64,000 nt of DNA from JADHLJ01 sp038118725 (GCA_038118725.1 JAYOIK010000004.1:34016-98015), one strand, 5' to 3'; positions 24,574-33,594 are shown, counted from the first letter of the stretch. Program-made: numbers and translations. Notes: a model not told the origin generated them from the sequence alone.

Positions 24574-25035
24574 ATGCCGGTCATCAGCCGCCTAACGATG
24601 CAACCCAATCTCCGATCGCTCTATGAACTTTGGGGCAAGGTGAAGGGATCGGGAAACGTGCCCTTGCTCTCCAAGGTGCCGATCGAACGGCTGCGCGATT
24701 GGCTGCCCAATCTCGCGATCATCGCGGTGCGCCAGGACAACGACTATGTCTATCGCTATTACGGGCAGACCTTTGTCGAGACCTTCGGGGTCGATATGAC
24801 CGGTCTAAACCTGGAGTCGCTGCCGGACACACAGCGCAACATTCTCGAGCACGAATACGACTATGTCCGTACCCGCGCCAAGCCGACCTGGCGGGTCTAT
24901 AGCGGCGAGTTTTTCGGCGAGATCATGACCTATGAGCGGTTGATCCTGCCCTTCGCAAAGCAAGGCGACGTGGTCAGCACCCTCATGGTCGCCGCCTATG
25001 AAGTGAAGAACGACGGGCTGTTCGATATCCATTGA
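24574..25035 (+). CDS. PAS_5-family PAS domain protein
   Basis: A 153-residue stand-alone PAS protein of the PAS_5 type common in Rhodospirillales, with SLYELWGKVKGSGNVPLLSK near the start, DNDYVYRYYGQTFVE and LPFAKQGDVVSTLMVAAYE. It has no output domain, so it may sense or bind a ligand for a partner. The start at 24574 is the longest reasonable one; an ATG at 24598 is also possible. The 245 bases before it hold no evident gene. Confidence 0.75.
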   Translation: MPVISRLTMQPNLRSLYELWGKVKGSGNVPLLSKVPIERLRDWLPNLAIIAVRQDNDYVYRYYGQTFVETFGVDMTGLNLESLPDTQRNILEHEYDYVRTRAKPTWRVYSGEFFGEIMTYERLILPFAKQGDVVSTLMVAAYEVKNDGLFDIH

Positions 25036-25103
25036 CGGCGTCGCCGCTTGTTCCAAAGCCCAAGGCATCCTAAGGTCCGGCGCGGAAAGACCTTGGAAAC
25101 GCC

Positions 25104-25490
25104 ATGGATCAGCCTCTTTTCAATCAGCAGGTCACGTTCATCTACACGACTGATCTGGCTGTCGGCAGTGCCTTTTTGGCCGAGAAGCTCGGGCTGGAAC
25201 TGGTGCTTAATCAGAACGATACCTGCCATATCTACAAGGTGACCGAGACATCGTTTCTCGGCATCTGCATCAATCGCGCGCCGCCGGAGAACCCCGGCGT
25301 GACCTATAGCTTTGTTTCCGGCGACGTGGACGCGGCCTACGAGATCTTGCGGGGCCGTGGTGTCGAGTTCGAGGCTCCGCCGGCCTATTCCGAGCGCTTC
25401 AAGGTCTATTCGGCGTTCTTCCGAGGCCCCGAGAATTATCGATTCGAACTTCAGGCGTTTCGTGATCCCGCCTGGAAGACCCCGAACTAA
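25104..25490 (+). CDS. VOC-family (glyoxalase/dioxygenase fold) protein
   Basis: A 128-residue vicinal-oxygen-chelate protein of paired beta-alpha-beta-beta-beta units: VTFIYTTDLAVGSAFLAEKL, then VTYSFVSGDVDAAYEILRGR. Metal-ligand candidates are few (a Glu in YRFELQAF), so it may be a binding protein or enzyme of uncertain activity. It lies 15 bases before the amidase on the same strand. Confidence 0.8.
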   Translation: MDQPLFNQQVTFIYTTDLAVGSAFLAEKLGLELVLNQNDTCHIYKVTETSFLGICINRAPPENPGVTYSFVSGDVDAAYEILRGRGVEFEAPPAYSERFKVYSAFFRGPENYRFELQAFRDPAWKTPN

Positions 25491-25505
25491 ACGAAGGCAT
25501 TCGCC

Positions 25506-26903
25506 ATGACCACCGATCCCGCCTTGATGTCCGCAACCGAGCTCGTTCATGCCTATGCACGTCGAACCTTGTCGCCGGTGGAGGCGACAGAGGCCGTTCT
25601 GGCGCGGATCGACAAGCATGACGGCACGTTCAACGCCTATCGTCTCGTCGACCCGGAGCGGGCGCTGGAGGCGGCCCGGGCATCCGAGGCTCGTTGGGCC
25701 GCGGGCAAGCCCGCCGGTATCGTCGACGGCGTTCCGACCTCGATCAAGGACCTGGTGGCGACCAAGGGTTGGTCGACCCGGCGCGGCTCCCTGACCTCAA
25801 GCGAAGAGGGGGATTGGGACGAGGACCATCCGCTGGTCGAGAAACTGCGAAACCATGGCGCGGTGCTACTCGGAAAGACCACCACGCCGGAGTTTGGCTG
25901 GAAGGGAGTGACCGACAGTCCGCTGACCGGCATCACCCGGAACCCCTGGGACCCGAGCAAGACGCCGGGCGGCTCATCCGGCGGCGCGGCGGCGGCGGCC
26001 GCGGCGGGTATGGGCGCGTTGCATCACGGCTCCGACGGTGGCGGCTCGATCCGAATGCCCGCCGGTTACACAGGCATTTATGGGATCAAGCCGACTTTCG
26101 GACGTGTGCCGACCTATCCGGCCAGCGGTTTCGGCACGGTCTCCCACCAGGGGCCGATGACCCGCACCGTCGCCGACGCGGCCTTGATGCTGACCGTTAT
26201 GGCCGAGCATGACGCAAGCGATTGGTACGCCTTGCCGGCCACCGGCCAGGACTGGCGCGAGAGCCTCGGTCAATCGGTCAAGGGGTGGCAGATCGCGTTC
26301 AGCCCCGATCTGGGGCACGCCAAGGTCGATCCGGAAATCGCCGCGTTGGTCAAGGCCGCCGCCGAGAGTTTCACGGCGCTCGGCGCGCATGTCGAAGAGG
26401 TGGACCCCGGCCTCGGGGATCAGCATGACACGTTCCGGACTCACTGGTATGTCGGGGCGGCGCGCCTACAGAAGACATTCAGCGCCGAGGAACTCGCGAT
26501 GCTCGACCCGGGTTTTCGCGAAGTCGGCATCGCCGGCGCGGTGATCACGCTGGACGAGTATCTCGACGCCGTCGCCGCGCGCGAGGCGGCGGGCACGAAA
26601 CTCAATCTGTTCCTGGACAAGTATGATCTGTTGCTGACCCCGACCCTGCCGATCACCGCCTTCGAGGCCGGCGAGGAAGTGCCGGTGGGCTCCGGCATGG
26701 ACCGGTGGACGCGCTGGACGCCGTTCTCCTATCCGTTCAACCTCGGCCGGCATCCGGCGGCCACGATTCCCTGTGGTCTCTGCTCGAATGGCCTGCCGGC
26801 GGGATTGCAGATCGTCGGCCCGATGAATCGCGACGACAAGGTCCTGGCCGCCAGCCGAGCCTACGAGACAATTCGCCCGATCGCGCTTCCGGATCTTGGA
26901 TAA
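25506..26903 (+). CDS. Amidase signature family protein
   Basis: A 465-residue hydrolase of the Ser-cisSer-Lys amidase family. The catalytic Lys is in GVPTSIKDL, the cis-Ser in TPGGSSGGAAAAAAAGMGAL and the nucleophilic Ser in GSDGGGSIRMPAGYTGIYG. It would hydrolyse a small amide or a related C-N bond. It is close to the GatA subunit in sequence but has no GatB/GatC neighbours, so it is not the tRNA amidotransferase. It pairs with the VOC gene before it and converges with the TIM-barrel gene after it. Confidence 0.92.
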   Translation: MTTDPALMSATELVHAYARRTLSPVEATEAVLARIDKHDGTFNAYRLVDPERALEAARASEARWAAGKPAGIVDGVPTSIKDLVATKGWSTRRGSLTSSEEGDWDEDHPLVEKLRNHGAVLLGKTTTPEFGWKGVTDSPLTGITRNPWDPSKTPGGSSGGAAAAAAAGMGALHHGSDGGGSIRMPAGYTGIYGIKPTFGRVPTYPASGFGTVSHQGPMTRTVADAALMLTVMAEHDASDWYALPATGQDWRESLGQSVKGWQIAFSPDLGHAKVDPEIAALVKAAAESFTALGAHVEEVDPGLGDQHDTFRTHWYVGAARLQKTFSAEELAMLDPGFREVGIAGAVITLDEYLDAVAAREAAGTKLNLFLDKYDLLLTPTLPITAFEAGEEVPVGSGMDRWTRWTPFSYPFNLGRHPAATIPCGLCSNGLPAGLQIVGPMNRDDKVLAASRAYETIRPIALPDLG

Positions 26904-26906
26904 GGT

Positions 26907-27896
26907 CTATTCGCCGGCGATCTCGGCCCAGGTCTCGCGCATCCAGAGCGCGCAAGCGGTGGATTGCTCGAAAATCGAGTACCGACATCCCTCGCCGTAG
27001 TCGAGATTGGGAATGAACTCGGTACTGATCTGGCCGAGCGGACTGTCGTCGTTGGCGGCGTGATGGCGCATCAATTGCCTGATCACTTCCTTCCAAGGTT
27101 CCAATAGCGCGCCGTCCCATGGAGCGTGATAGTTGCCCTCGCCAGGATCGACGAAGGGATATTGGATGCCCCGCCCGGGCTTCCCGTTCTCGTCGACGGC
27201 GGCCGTGTTCTTGGGATTGTTCGGGACCGCGGCCCGGGCGTGGCAATGCCGCACCCAGCCGGCGTCGATCCAGGTCCGGCAAACGCTCCCCGGCTTGAAG
27301 GGATCCAGGACCAGCTTGCCGGACTCGACATCACCCCGAATATCGAAAATTTCCTGTTCGGCGGGATTGTCGATCTTGAAAATGACGTGACTGTGGTCGA
27401 GCGTCATCCGAAACGGCAGGCCGCGATCCTCGGCCATGCGTCCGACCACCTCGACGCGGCGAAAATCCTCGGACCACATGTTCACATGCACCTCAAGGCA
27501 GGGGTGCACGCCGTGGCGATCTCCCTCAGCCACCGCCCGTTCATAGAAGTCGACGACTTCCTGGTCGCTGGCGAGGCTTCCATCCGCCTTGTGCGAGGTG
27601 ACTTGAACATTGTGCACGACCGAGCCGAGCCGTCCGCCAAGCTTCAGATTCTCCAGCAGCAACGCCTCGTCCCGACCGAGCGTATAGAACCAACCGCCAG
27701 CGCGGACCGGCAGGTCGTACTTCTCGCGCGCGGCGATAAACTGGTCGATCTCATCCGGAGCCGGGGTCTTGTCGACATAGTCAAAAGCGCCGGATTCCTT
27801 GGCCATCCGGAACCGGGTGTCGATATCCGGCATCGGGTCGTCGTGGGTGTGCTTGATCCCGTTGGTCTGAATTCCGAACAAAAGTTCCTTGGCCAT
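26907..27896 (-). CDS. TIM-barrel, xylose-isomerase-like protein of unknown function
   Basis: A 329-residue protein with the look of sugar-phosphate isomerase/epimerase TIM barrels: residues GVHPCLEVHVNMWSEDFRRV, FRMTLDHSHVIFKIDN and CHARAAVPN give repeated His/Glu/Asp near strand ends, consistent with a divalent-metal site. I cannot name the reaction. The start is the ATG at 27896, preceded by GGGGAGCG; the GTG directly before it is not needed. The stop sits 3 bases from the amidase stop on the opposite strand. Confidence 0.7.
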   Translation of the reverse strand: MAKELLFGIQTNGIKHTHDDPMPDIDTRFRMAKESGAFDYVDKTPAPDEIDQFIAAREKYDLPVRAGGWFYTLGRDEALLLENLKLGGRLGSVVHNVQVTSHKADGSLASDQEVVDFYERAVAEGDRHGVHPCLEVHVNMWSEDFRRVEVVGRMAEDRGLPFRMTLDHSHVIFKIDNPAEQEIFDIRGDVESGKLVLDPFKPGSVCRTWIDAGWVRHCHARAAVPNNPKNTAAVDENGKPGRGIQYPFVDPGEGNYHAPWDGALLEPWKEVIRQLMRHHAANDDSPLGQISTEFIPNLDYGEGCRYSIFEQSTACALWMRETWAEIAGE

Positions 27897-27985
27897 CACA
27901 CACGCTCCCCGCCGGTGAAAATCTCGCTAAGTGTGCGGTGTGGAGCGGTTCTAAGACAACCCCCGAGTGGGGGAACGGGGCTGGC

Positions 27986-28321
27986 CTAGAACAGCCGGCC
28001 ACCATTGGGAACGGGGTGGTCGACGCCGAGCATCACCACGTCGCCAGCGGCATCGGGAAAACCGACCACCAGCACCTCGCTCATGAATTTGCCGATTTGC
28101 TTTGGCGGGAAATTGACCACCGCCGCCACCTGGCGCCCCGGGAGCGTCTCCAGGTCATAATATTTAGTAATTTGCGCCGAGGTTTTCTTCACGCCGATCT
28201 CGTCGCCGAAATCGACCCACAGCTTGAACGCCGGGCGCCTGGCCTCGGGATAAGGCTGAGCGTCGACAATGGTGCCGACCCGGATATCGACCTTCAAGAA
28301 GTCGTCAAAGCTGATAGTCAC
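27986..28321 (-). CDS. CsaA-like tRNA-binding domain protein
   Basis: A 111-residue OB-fold protein (VDIRVGTIVDAQPYPEARRP, then GRQVAAVVNFPPKQIGKFMSE) like CsaA and the C-terminal tRNA-binding domain of methionyl-tRNA synthetase. Known members bind tRNA and may act as chaperones. A GTG start at 28321 with GGGAG 6 bases upstream fits the usual length of about 110 residues; the longer open frame has a non-family N-terminus. Confidence 0.85.
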   Translation of the reverse strand: MTISFDDFLKVDIRVGTIVDAQPYPEARRPAFKLWVDFGDEIGVKKTSAQITKYYDLETLPGRQVAAVVNFPPKQIGKFMSEVLVVGFPDAAGDVVMLGVDHPVPNGGRLF

Positions 28322-28458
28322 GTCGTGCTCCCGGCGCGGATGAATGGGAGGCGGACAATACCATCGGCCCAGAACGCCGCAAGGCCAACCCGACATTGCC
28401 GGATTGGCCTTGTATGGGAAAGGTCATCGATCGCGAGGATCGAGCCAAGGCTGAGATG

Positions 28459-28881
28459 TTAGGCCGCCTTGAATTCCTTGATCTCGTCGACGCTCTCGTC
28501 CATCCGGCGCTTGATCAGCGCGAAGGCCTCGGTCTGGGACTTGCGCAGAACCTCGGAGACCTCGTGCATGGATTGGGAAGCCTGCTCGATGCCGGTCTTG
28601 ACCATCTCCGCCTGCTTGGCCATCCGGCCCTCGGGGCTGGTGTCGGTCATCAGATCGGTGACCCGGGCCTGGGTCTCTTGAAGCGTGGTCTGAGCCAGTT
28701 CAATTTGACGCTTGGCGACGGCCTGATAGCCCTCGGCGACGATCTGGTTGGCGCCAATCATGGCTTCGACGTTCTTCTTCTGCGCCGCCATGATCGCCTC
28801 GACATCCAGGCCGGGGATCTTGGCGTTGTTGAACATGGATTGAAAATCGAACATTTTGAAGGGGTTGGCTTGATCCGCCAT
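28459..28881 (-). CDS. Phasin family protein
   Basis: A 140-residue, mostly helical protein with MADQANPFKMFDFQSMFNNA followed by long amphipathic helices (NQIVAEGYQAVAKRQIELAQ, then ARVTDLMTD). Phasins coat polyhydroxyalkanoate granules and keep them apart. The ATG has GGAG 8 bases upstream. The promoter at 28940-28968 is near consensus and sits between two copies of a 15-bp repeat; a TetR-type gene lies immediately upstream. No phaC or phaZ is in the window. Confidence 0.9.
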   Translation of the reverse strand: MADQANPFKMFDFQSMFNNAKIPGLDVEAIMAAQKKNVEAMIGANQIVAEGYQAVAKRQIELAQTTLQETQARVTDLMTDTSPEGRMAKQAEMVKTGIEQASQSMHEVSEVLRKSQTEAFALIKRRMDESVDEIKEFKAA

Positions 28882-28916
28882 GATTGATCTCCATCGTTGA
28901 TCAGGGTCGCGCAAAA

Positions 28917-28931
28917 TGTTGCGCCGCACAA
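28917..28931. repeat. 15-bp direct repeat, copy 1, at the phasin transcription start
   Basis: The same 15 bases, TGTTGCGCCGCACAA on the plus strand, occur here and at 28976-28990. Read on the minus strand the core is TGC-N3-GCA, a small dyad. This copy lies just beyond the -10 element, over the expected start site, where a repressor would block initiation. Confidence 0.75.
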
Positions 28932-28939
28932 TTGGCGCC

Positions 28940-28968
28940 CTTATCGTCGATGTTTCGCCGTCTGTCAA
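28940..28968 (-). promoter_or_regulatory. Phasin promoter
   Basis: On the minus strand TTGACA (28968-28963) and GATAAG (28945-28940) are 17 bases apart; the -35 is a perfect consensus. Transcription would start near 28933, giving a leader of about 50 bases. Confidence 0.7.
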
Positions 28969-28975
28969 CAATTTG

Positions 28976-28990
28976 TGTTGCGCCGCACAA
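28976..28990. repeat. 15-bp direct repeat, copy 2, upstream of the phasin -35
   Basis: Identical to copy 1 and 59 bp away, so about 5.6 helical turns separate the centres. The two copies bracket the promoter. A PhaR-like repressor is the family precedent (some PhaR proteins bind GC-rich dyads with TGC/GCA arms), and the adjacent TetR-type protein is an alternative. Confidence 0.75.
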
Positions 28991-28993
28991 AAA

Positions 28994-29605
28994 TTATCGA
29001 GGCATCCTGGCCGGCTTGGCGAGGCCGATGGAGAGAGCCAGGCTTTCCGCCTGACCAAGCCGCCCGTCCAGTCGACGAAACGTGGCGGAGAGATCGGGGC
29101 TGTCGTCACGGGTCCACACCCGAAACGCGTCGAGGAAGATCGCTTCCAGTGCCTTGACGCGAACAAGGCCGGCGGGGCCCTGAACCGAAACGCCCGCCGC
29201 GGCGAGGGTCGCGCGCATCGAGGCGGCGAGGGCGCAACCGCCGCGTATCGCCATGCCCGGATTACCGAACGCCGAACGAGTGACGGCGAGAATTCCCGCC
29301 TTGTAGGGTTGCATTGCATCGAAGCGCAGCATCAACAGCTCAAGAAGGGCTTCGCGAACCGGGATGTCGTCGTCCGATCCGATATCTTCGCTCTCCAGGG
29401 TTTCGCGATCGATCCGCGCCGCCAACGCCCGAAGGATGGAGTTTCCGTCGCGATGAACCCGCCGCAATGTCGCCTCTTCCATTCCGGCGGTCGTCGCGAT
29501 CGCGGAAAGCGAGCATCGGGACCAGCCCAGGGAGCCGGCAAGGTCCATCGCCGCGCGCAGCAGTTTTTCCTCATCGAACGCGGTTGAGTCGGGCTGGTCG
29601 CTCAT
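28994..29605 (-). CDS. TetR-family transcriptional regulator
   Basis: A 203-residue helical regulator. The N-terminal helix-turn-helix is clear: LLRAAMDLAGSLGWSRCSLS, then AIATTAGMEEATLRR. The C-terminal ligand domain is divergent. Its stop is 4 bases from repeat copy 2 of the phasin promoter, and both genes read on the minus strand, so it may control or be cotranscribed with the phasin gene. The ligand is unknown. Confidence 0.8.
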   Translation of the reverse strand: MSDQPDSTAFDEEKLLRAAMDLAGSLGWSRCSLSAIATTAGMEEATLRRVHRDGNSILRALAARIDRETLESEDIGSDDDIPVREALLELLMLRFDAMQPYKAGILAVTRSAFGNPGMAIRGGCALAASMRATLAAAGVSVQGPAGLVRVKALEAIFLDAFRVWTRDDSPDLSATFRRLDGRLGQAESLALSIGLAKPARMPR

Positions 29606-29675
29606 AGGCTAATGGTTCTCCCGGGATGGGAGACTAACCCGCCGCCATGGGGTGATGCCAGACGGAGATCCGTGA

Positions 29676-30491
29676 TTAGCCGGCAAGTTCCTTGGACCGG
29701 GCCGTTGCAGCGGCGATGGCGCGATCAAACACCGGCTGCACGCCGTCATCGGCCATCAGCACCTCCAGTGCCGCCGCGGTCGTGCCGCCGGGACTGGTAA
29801 CGTTGACGCGCAATTGGCTGGCCGCCTCCTCCGAGAGCCGCGCGAGTTCCCCGGCGCCCGCGACGGTTGCCCGGGCGAGGCGCATGGAAAGATCCGCCGG
29901 CAGTCCGGCTTTCTCCCCCGCCGCCGCCATCGCCTCGATCAGCAGGAAAACATAGGCGGGCCCACTTCCGGAGACGGCGGTGACCGCGTCCATCAGGCCT
30001 TCGTCCTCGACACCGACCACTTCACCGACAGCCGAGAGTAAGGCGCCGCACATGGTCGATTGTTCCGCCGTGACGTTGGCGTTCGGCGCGTGCACGGTAA
30101 TGCCGCGCCCGACCGCCGCCGGGGTATTGGGCATGGCGCGAACGATCGCCGCCTCGCTTCCCAGCTTGGACTCGAAATAACCGATGGTCTTGCCCGCCGC
30201 GATTGAAAGAAAAACCGTTTTCGGCGAGACGAAGCGTCGGAGCGGCGCGATCGCTTCGTCCATGGTCTGGGGTTTCACCGCCAGGATAACCACCGAGGGA
30301 TCGACGCCGTTCGGGATGTCCTCGGCCGCCGCGTGGACGGTTACTTGAGAGGCCGCGGCGAAGCGATCAACGGCCCCCGCGAAAGGTTCGATCACGTGGA
30401 CGCCGACATCGGCGTAACCGCTCTCGATCCAGCCGTCGAGCATGGCGCCGCCCATTTTGCCGCAACCGGCCAGAATAAAGGGATTACTCAT
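29676..30491 (-). CDS. proC: Pyrroline-5-carboxylate reductase
   Basis: A 271-residue enzyme for the last step of proline synthesis (NAD(P)H reduction of pyrroline-5-carboxylate). The N-terminus FILAGCGKMGGAMLDGWI is the dinucleotide fold, VRAMPNTPAAVGRGITV is typical, and the signature near the end reads RLSEEAASQLRVNVTSPGGT. Three bases separate it from the upstream ybjN-type gene, so the two are cotranscribed, an order common in alphaproteobacteria. Confidence 0.95.
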   Translation of the reverse strand: MSNPFILAGCGKMGGAMLDGWIESGYADVGVHVIEPFAGAVDRFAAASQVTVHAAAEDIPNGVDPSVVILAVKPQTMDEAIAPLRRFVSPKTVFLSIAAGKTIGYFESKLGSEAAIVRAMPNTPAAVGRGITVHAPNANVTAEQSTMCGALLSAVGEVVGVEDEGLMDAVTAVSGSGPAYVFLLIEAMAAAGEKAGLPADLSMRLARATVAGAGELARLSEEAASQLRVNVTSPGGTTAAALEVLMADDGVQPVFDRAIAAATARSKELAG

Positions 30492-30494
30492 GAT

Positions 30495-30998
30495 TTATGC
30501 TGTTCCCGCGACTTCGATGAGGGCCGCCGCGATGGCGTCCTCGGCGGACTTGCCGCCCCACATGACAAACTGAAAGGCCGGGTAATAGCGATCCGACTCG
30601 CTGATCGCCACATCCACCAGATCCTCGAGTTGCTCGACACTCGCCGCGCCGGCGCCGCGCAACAGCAAGGTATGCCGAAACAGCGGCGTGCCTTCCTCGC
30701 TGGAGAGATCAAAATGACCCAGCCACAGTTTCTCGTTCACCAGGGCCAGCAGGTGATGAATGTCCGCGCGTCGCTCGCGCTGCACCCGTGATTCGAAAAG
30801 GCAGGTGAAATGCAGGGCGCTCATGTCCTCCTGCCACATGAAGAACAGGCGATAGTCGCACCAGCGCCCGCTGATCTCCACGGCCAGTTCCTCGCCGCTG
30901 GCGCGCTCATGCGGCCAGTCATTGGCGCCCACGATTTCCTCAAGCAGGTCCAAGGGGTTACGAGCAAGGCTTGAGGGTTCGGCAAAAGTCAGGGACAT
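30495..30998 (-). CDS. YbjN domain protein
   Basis: A 167-residue YbjN/type III secretion chaperone-like protein with NPLDLLEEIVGANDWPHER, then CDYRLFFMWQEDMSALHFTC and an acidic helix before GGKSAEDAIAAAL. In alphaproteobacteria it often precedes proC, as here. The E. coli homologue affects motility and stress traits, but the molecular role is unknown. The 211 bases upstream include an AT-rich block near 31043-31058 (ACTACTATATATAGTT) that probably contains its promoter. Confidence 0.85.
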   Translation of the reverse strand: MSLTFAEPSSLARNPLDLLEEIVGANDWPHERASGEELAVEISGRWCDYRLFFMWQEDMSALHFTCLFESRVQRERRADIHHLLALVNEKLWLGHFDLSSEEGTPLFRHTLLLRGAGAASVEQLEDLVDVAISESDRYYPAFQFVMWGGKSAEDAIAAALIEVAGTA

Positions 30999-31209
30999 CG
31001 CGCCACCTTTCGGTTGGAACTCCGATGCATCTCCAGCTCACTACTATATATAGTTCAACACATAGGTCTTGTAGCGAGTTTGCCCAGGCGCACCAGATAT
31101 GGGCAGGATCTCAGACTCATCGAGTCTGTCAACCCAAAACCCCGGGCATGGTCAAAATTTCACCACAAGGGAACCAAAGGGTTACGGAGCGCCCTCGTCG
31201 GGACGCGCG

Positions 31210-31581
31210 CTAGTTGGACGCGGCTGGCTCATCCGGGGGAGTGTCGGCGGCGGCGTTCCTAACGGATTTAGCGCGGCTCCCGGTCCCGGCCTTCGAGGGG
31301 CGCTTCGTGGTGGCCCGCTTCGAGGTCGGCGCTGGGGGTGGCGTTCTTGCCTCGAGTTCGGCCAAGCGACTTTCGAGATCTTCCTGTGCCTCGCGTGCTT
31401 TTCGCGCCATGTCGCGCACCGCCTCGAATTCCTCGCGAGTCACCCAGCCGTATTCGTTGAGGAACCGTTCCAGGCGTTGCTGCATGAGTTGCTCGACTTC
31501 CTGACGCGCGCCGGCCGCCGCCGACAGCGCGCCGTTGGCGACCTTGGCAAGATCATCAAGCAGGCGGTTGTTGGATTGCAT
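31210..31581 (-). CDS. ubiK: UbiK accessory factor (BMFP-domain protein)
   Basis: A 123-residue protein: a helical membrane-fusogenic/coiled-coil core (NRLLDDLAKVANGALSAAAG, then FLNEYGWVTREEFEAVRDMA) with a low-complexity basic, Ala/Pro/Thr-rich tail. UbiK assists the ubiquinone-synthesis complex. It is commonly divergent from lgt in this group; here hldD lies between, starting 206 bases beyond its start codon. Confidence 0.85.
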   Translation of the reverse strand: MQSNNRLLDDLAKVANGALSAAAGARQEVEQLMQQRLERFLNEYGWVTREEFEAVRDMARKAREAQEDLESRLAELEARTPPPAPTSKRATTKRPSKAGTGSRAKSVRNAAADTPPDEPAASN

Positions 31582-31787
31582 GGTCAGGCTCCCGAGGCGT
31601 CACGCGGTCCCATCTTCTGGTAGATATATGGCGTTTTGTCATGGAAAGTCGCGGAAAAACCGACGAGGCGTTGCTAGGCGACGCTTGAACGATTATCTAC
31701 GTCGATAACCCGTCGCCGGCGTCACGCCGGAGATGGAATGGGATCGCGGCGGTGTTGCCGCGATGGGTCGGCGGCGCGGAGTTCGAA

Positions 31788-32780
31788 ATGATCCTGGTCA
31801 CGGGCGGCGCCGGCTTCATCGGCTCGAACCTCGTCGCGGCGCTTTTGGAGCGCGACGGAACGAGTGACGTGGTGGTCGTCGACCGCTTCGGTCATGACGA
31901 CAAGTGGCGCAATCTCGCCAAGCATTCGGTGGCTGAGTTCGTCGAGCCGGAAAGGCTGATGGAGTTCCTGGCCGTCAACGCGGGCGCGGTGGAGACCATC
32001 TATCATCTCGGCGCCAGTTCCTCGACCACCGAGCGCGATGTTGATTTCATCATCCGCAATAACTTTAGCCTATCCTTGTCGCTATGGCGCTGGTGCGCCG
32101 AGCATGGGGTTCCGTATATCTACGCATCCTCCGCGGCGACCTATGGCGGCGGAGAACATGGGTTCGACGACGACCCGGCGCCCGAGGCCTTGGCGCGCCT
32201 GCGGCCCCTCAATCCCTACGGCTGGAGCAAGCATCTGTTTGACCGGCGGGTGATTGAGATGGTGGGACGCGGTGATCCGACGCCGCCCAGATGGTCGGGG
32301 CTCAAGTTCTTCAACGTCTATGGGCCGAACGAATTCCACAAAGCCAAGCAGAGCAGCGTCGTCGCGCAAATTCAGCCGCGTATCCGCGCCGGTGAGCCGG
32401 CGGTTTTGTTCCGTTCCCATCGGGAAGGCATTCCGGATGGTGGCCAAAGCCGGGACTTCATTTGGGTGGGGGACTGTGTCGAAGTGATGCTCTGGCTCGG
32501 CGAAACCACCGGTGTATCCGGGTTGTTCAATGTCGGCACCGGCAAGGCGCGAAGTTTCGCAGATCTGGCGACCGCGGTTTTCGACGCCCTCGGCAAGACC
32601 CCGAGGATTGAGTTCATCGACACGCCGCAAGAAATCCGCGATCGCTATCAGTATTTCACCGAGGCATCCATGGATCGGCTGCGCGCGGTTGGCTACCCAG
32701 GACAGTTCACCAGTCTCGAGGAAGGCGTTCGACGCTATGTTCAGGATTTCCTGATGCAAGACGACGACCCCTATCGTTGA
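31788..32780 (+). CDS. hldD: ADP-glyceromanno-heptose 6-epimerase
   Basis: A 330-residue extended short-chain dehydrogenase that makes ADP-L-glycero-D-manno-heptose for lipopolysaccharide core. The N-terminus MILVTGGAGFIGSNLVAAL binds NADP; ASSAATYGGGEHGF and the catalytic Y-x-x-x-K (YGWSK) follow, then KFFNVYGPNEFHK and GGQSRDFIWVGDCV typical of HldD. The ATG at 31788 gives the family start; the frame opens 36 bases earlier. It ends 7 bases before lgt, so they may be cotranscribed. Other heptose genes are not in the window. Confidence 0.94.
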   Translation: MILVTGGAGFIGSNLVAALLERDGTSDVVVVDRFGHDDKWRNLAKHSVAEFVEPERLMEFLAVNAGAVETIYHLGASSSTTERDVDFIIRNNFSLSLSLWRWCAEHGVPYIYASSAATYGGGEHGFDDDPAPEALARLRPLNPYGWSKHLFDRRVIEMVGRGDPTPPRWSGLKFFNVYGPNEFHKAKQSSVVAQIQPRIRAGEPAVLFRSHREGIPDGGQSRDFIWVGDCVEVMLWLGETTGVSGLFNVGTGKARSFADLATAVFDALGKTPRIEFIDTPQEIRDRYQYFTEASMDRLRAVGYPGQFTSLEEGVRRYVQDFLMQDDDPYR

Positions 32781-32787
32781 GCCGGTG

Positions 32788-33594
32788 ATGGACAGCCTCG
32801 CTTTTCCCATCATCGACCCCGTGGCCATCGAGATTGGGCCGATCGTTATCCGCTGGTACGCGCTGGCCTATATCGCCGGATTGCTGCTGGGGTGGCGCTG
32901 TTGCGTGATGTTGACCCGCCGGGTGCCGGTTTTCATGACCAGCGAGAAACTCGACGACCTGCTGCTCTACGCGACCCTGGGTGTCATTCTCGGCGGGCGG
33001 TTGGGATATGTGCTGTTCTACAAGCCGGCGTTTTTCGCCGCCAACCCGCTTGAAATCCTGATGGTCTGGCATGGCGGCATGTCCTTCCACGGTGGATTTC
33101 TGGGTGTTGTCGTCGCCGCGTTTATTTTCGCGCGCCGCCAGAATATCCCGGCTTTGCTGCTTGCCGATCTTCTGGCCGTGGCGGCGCCGATCGGCTTGTT
33201 CTTCGGGCGGATCGCGAATTTCATCAATGGTGAGCTGTTCGGGCGTCCCTCCGACGTTTCCTGGGCCATGGTGTTTCCCCATGGCGGCCCGCTACCCCGG
33301 CATCCAAGTCAGCTTTACGAAGCCGGGCTGGAGGGGTTGGTGTTGTTCGTGATCCTTGCCGCCGCGGCGCTGGCGACGCGCGCGCGGTTTCGCCCGGGAC
33401 TGCTCCTCGGCCTTTTTCTGATCGGCTACGGAGCGGCCCGCTCCTTCGTGGAACTGTTTCGTGAGCCCGACGCGCATCTCGGCTTTATCTTTGGCCCGAT
33501 TACCATGGGACAGGTCCTGTCCGCGCCGATGATCCTGGCCGGGCTCGCGGCTTTGATTCTGGCGCTCAGACGGCCGGCGGTCACCGATGCCTGA
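32788..33594 (+). CDS. lgt: Prolipoprotein diacylglyceryl transferase
   Basis: A 268-residue inner-membrane enzyme adding diacylglycerol to the lipobox cysteine of prolipoproteins. It has about seven membrane segments, HGGMSFHGGFLGV, and the signature GRIANFINGELFGRPSD followed by HPSQLYEAGLEG. ATG 32788 is chosen over the adjacent GTG. It overlaps midA by 8 bases. Confidence 0.96.
   Translation: MDSLAFPIIDPVAIEIGPIVIRWYALAYIAGLLLGWRCCVMLTRRVPVFMTSEKLDDLLLYATLGVILGGRLGYVLFYKPAFFAANPLEILMVWHGGMSFHGGFLGVVVAAFIFARRQNIPALLLADLLAVAAPIGLFFGRIANFINGELFGRPSDVSWAMVFPHGGPLPRHPSQLYEAGLEGLVLFVILAAAALATRARFRPGLLLGLFLIGYGAARSFVELFREPDAHLGFIFGPITMGQVLSAPMILAGLAALILALRRPAVTDA

Noticed and set aside
31043..31058. 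AT-rich palindrome near ACTATATATAGT
   Set aside because: It probably contributes to the ybjN promoter, but no convincing -35 at proper spacing was found, so it is not called as a separate promoter.
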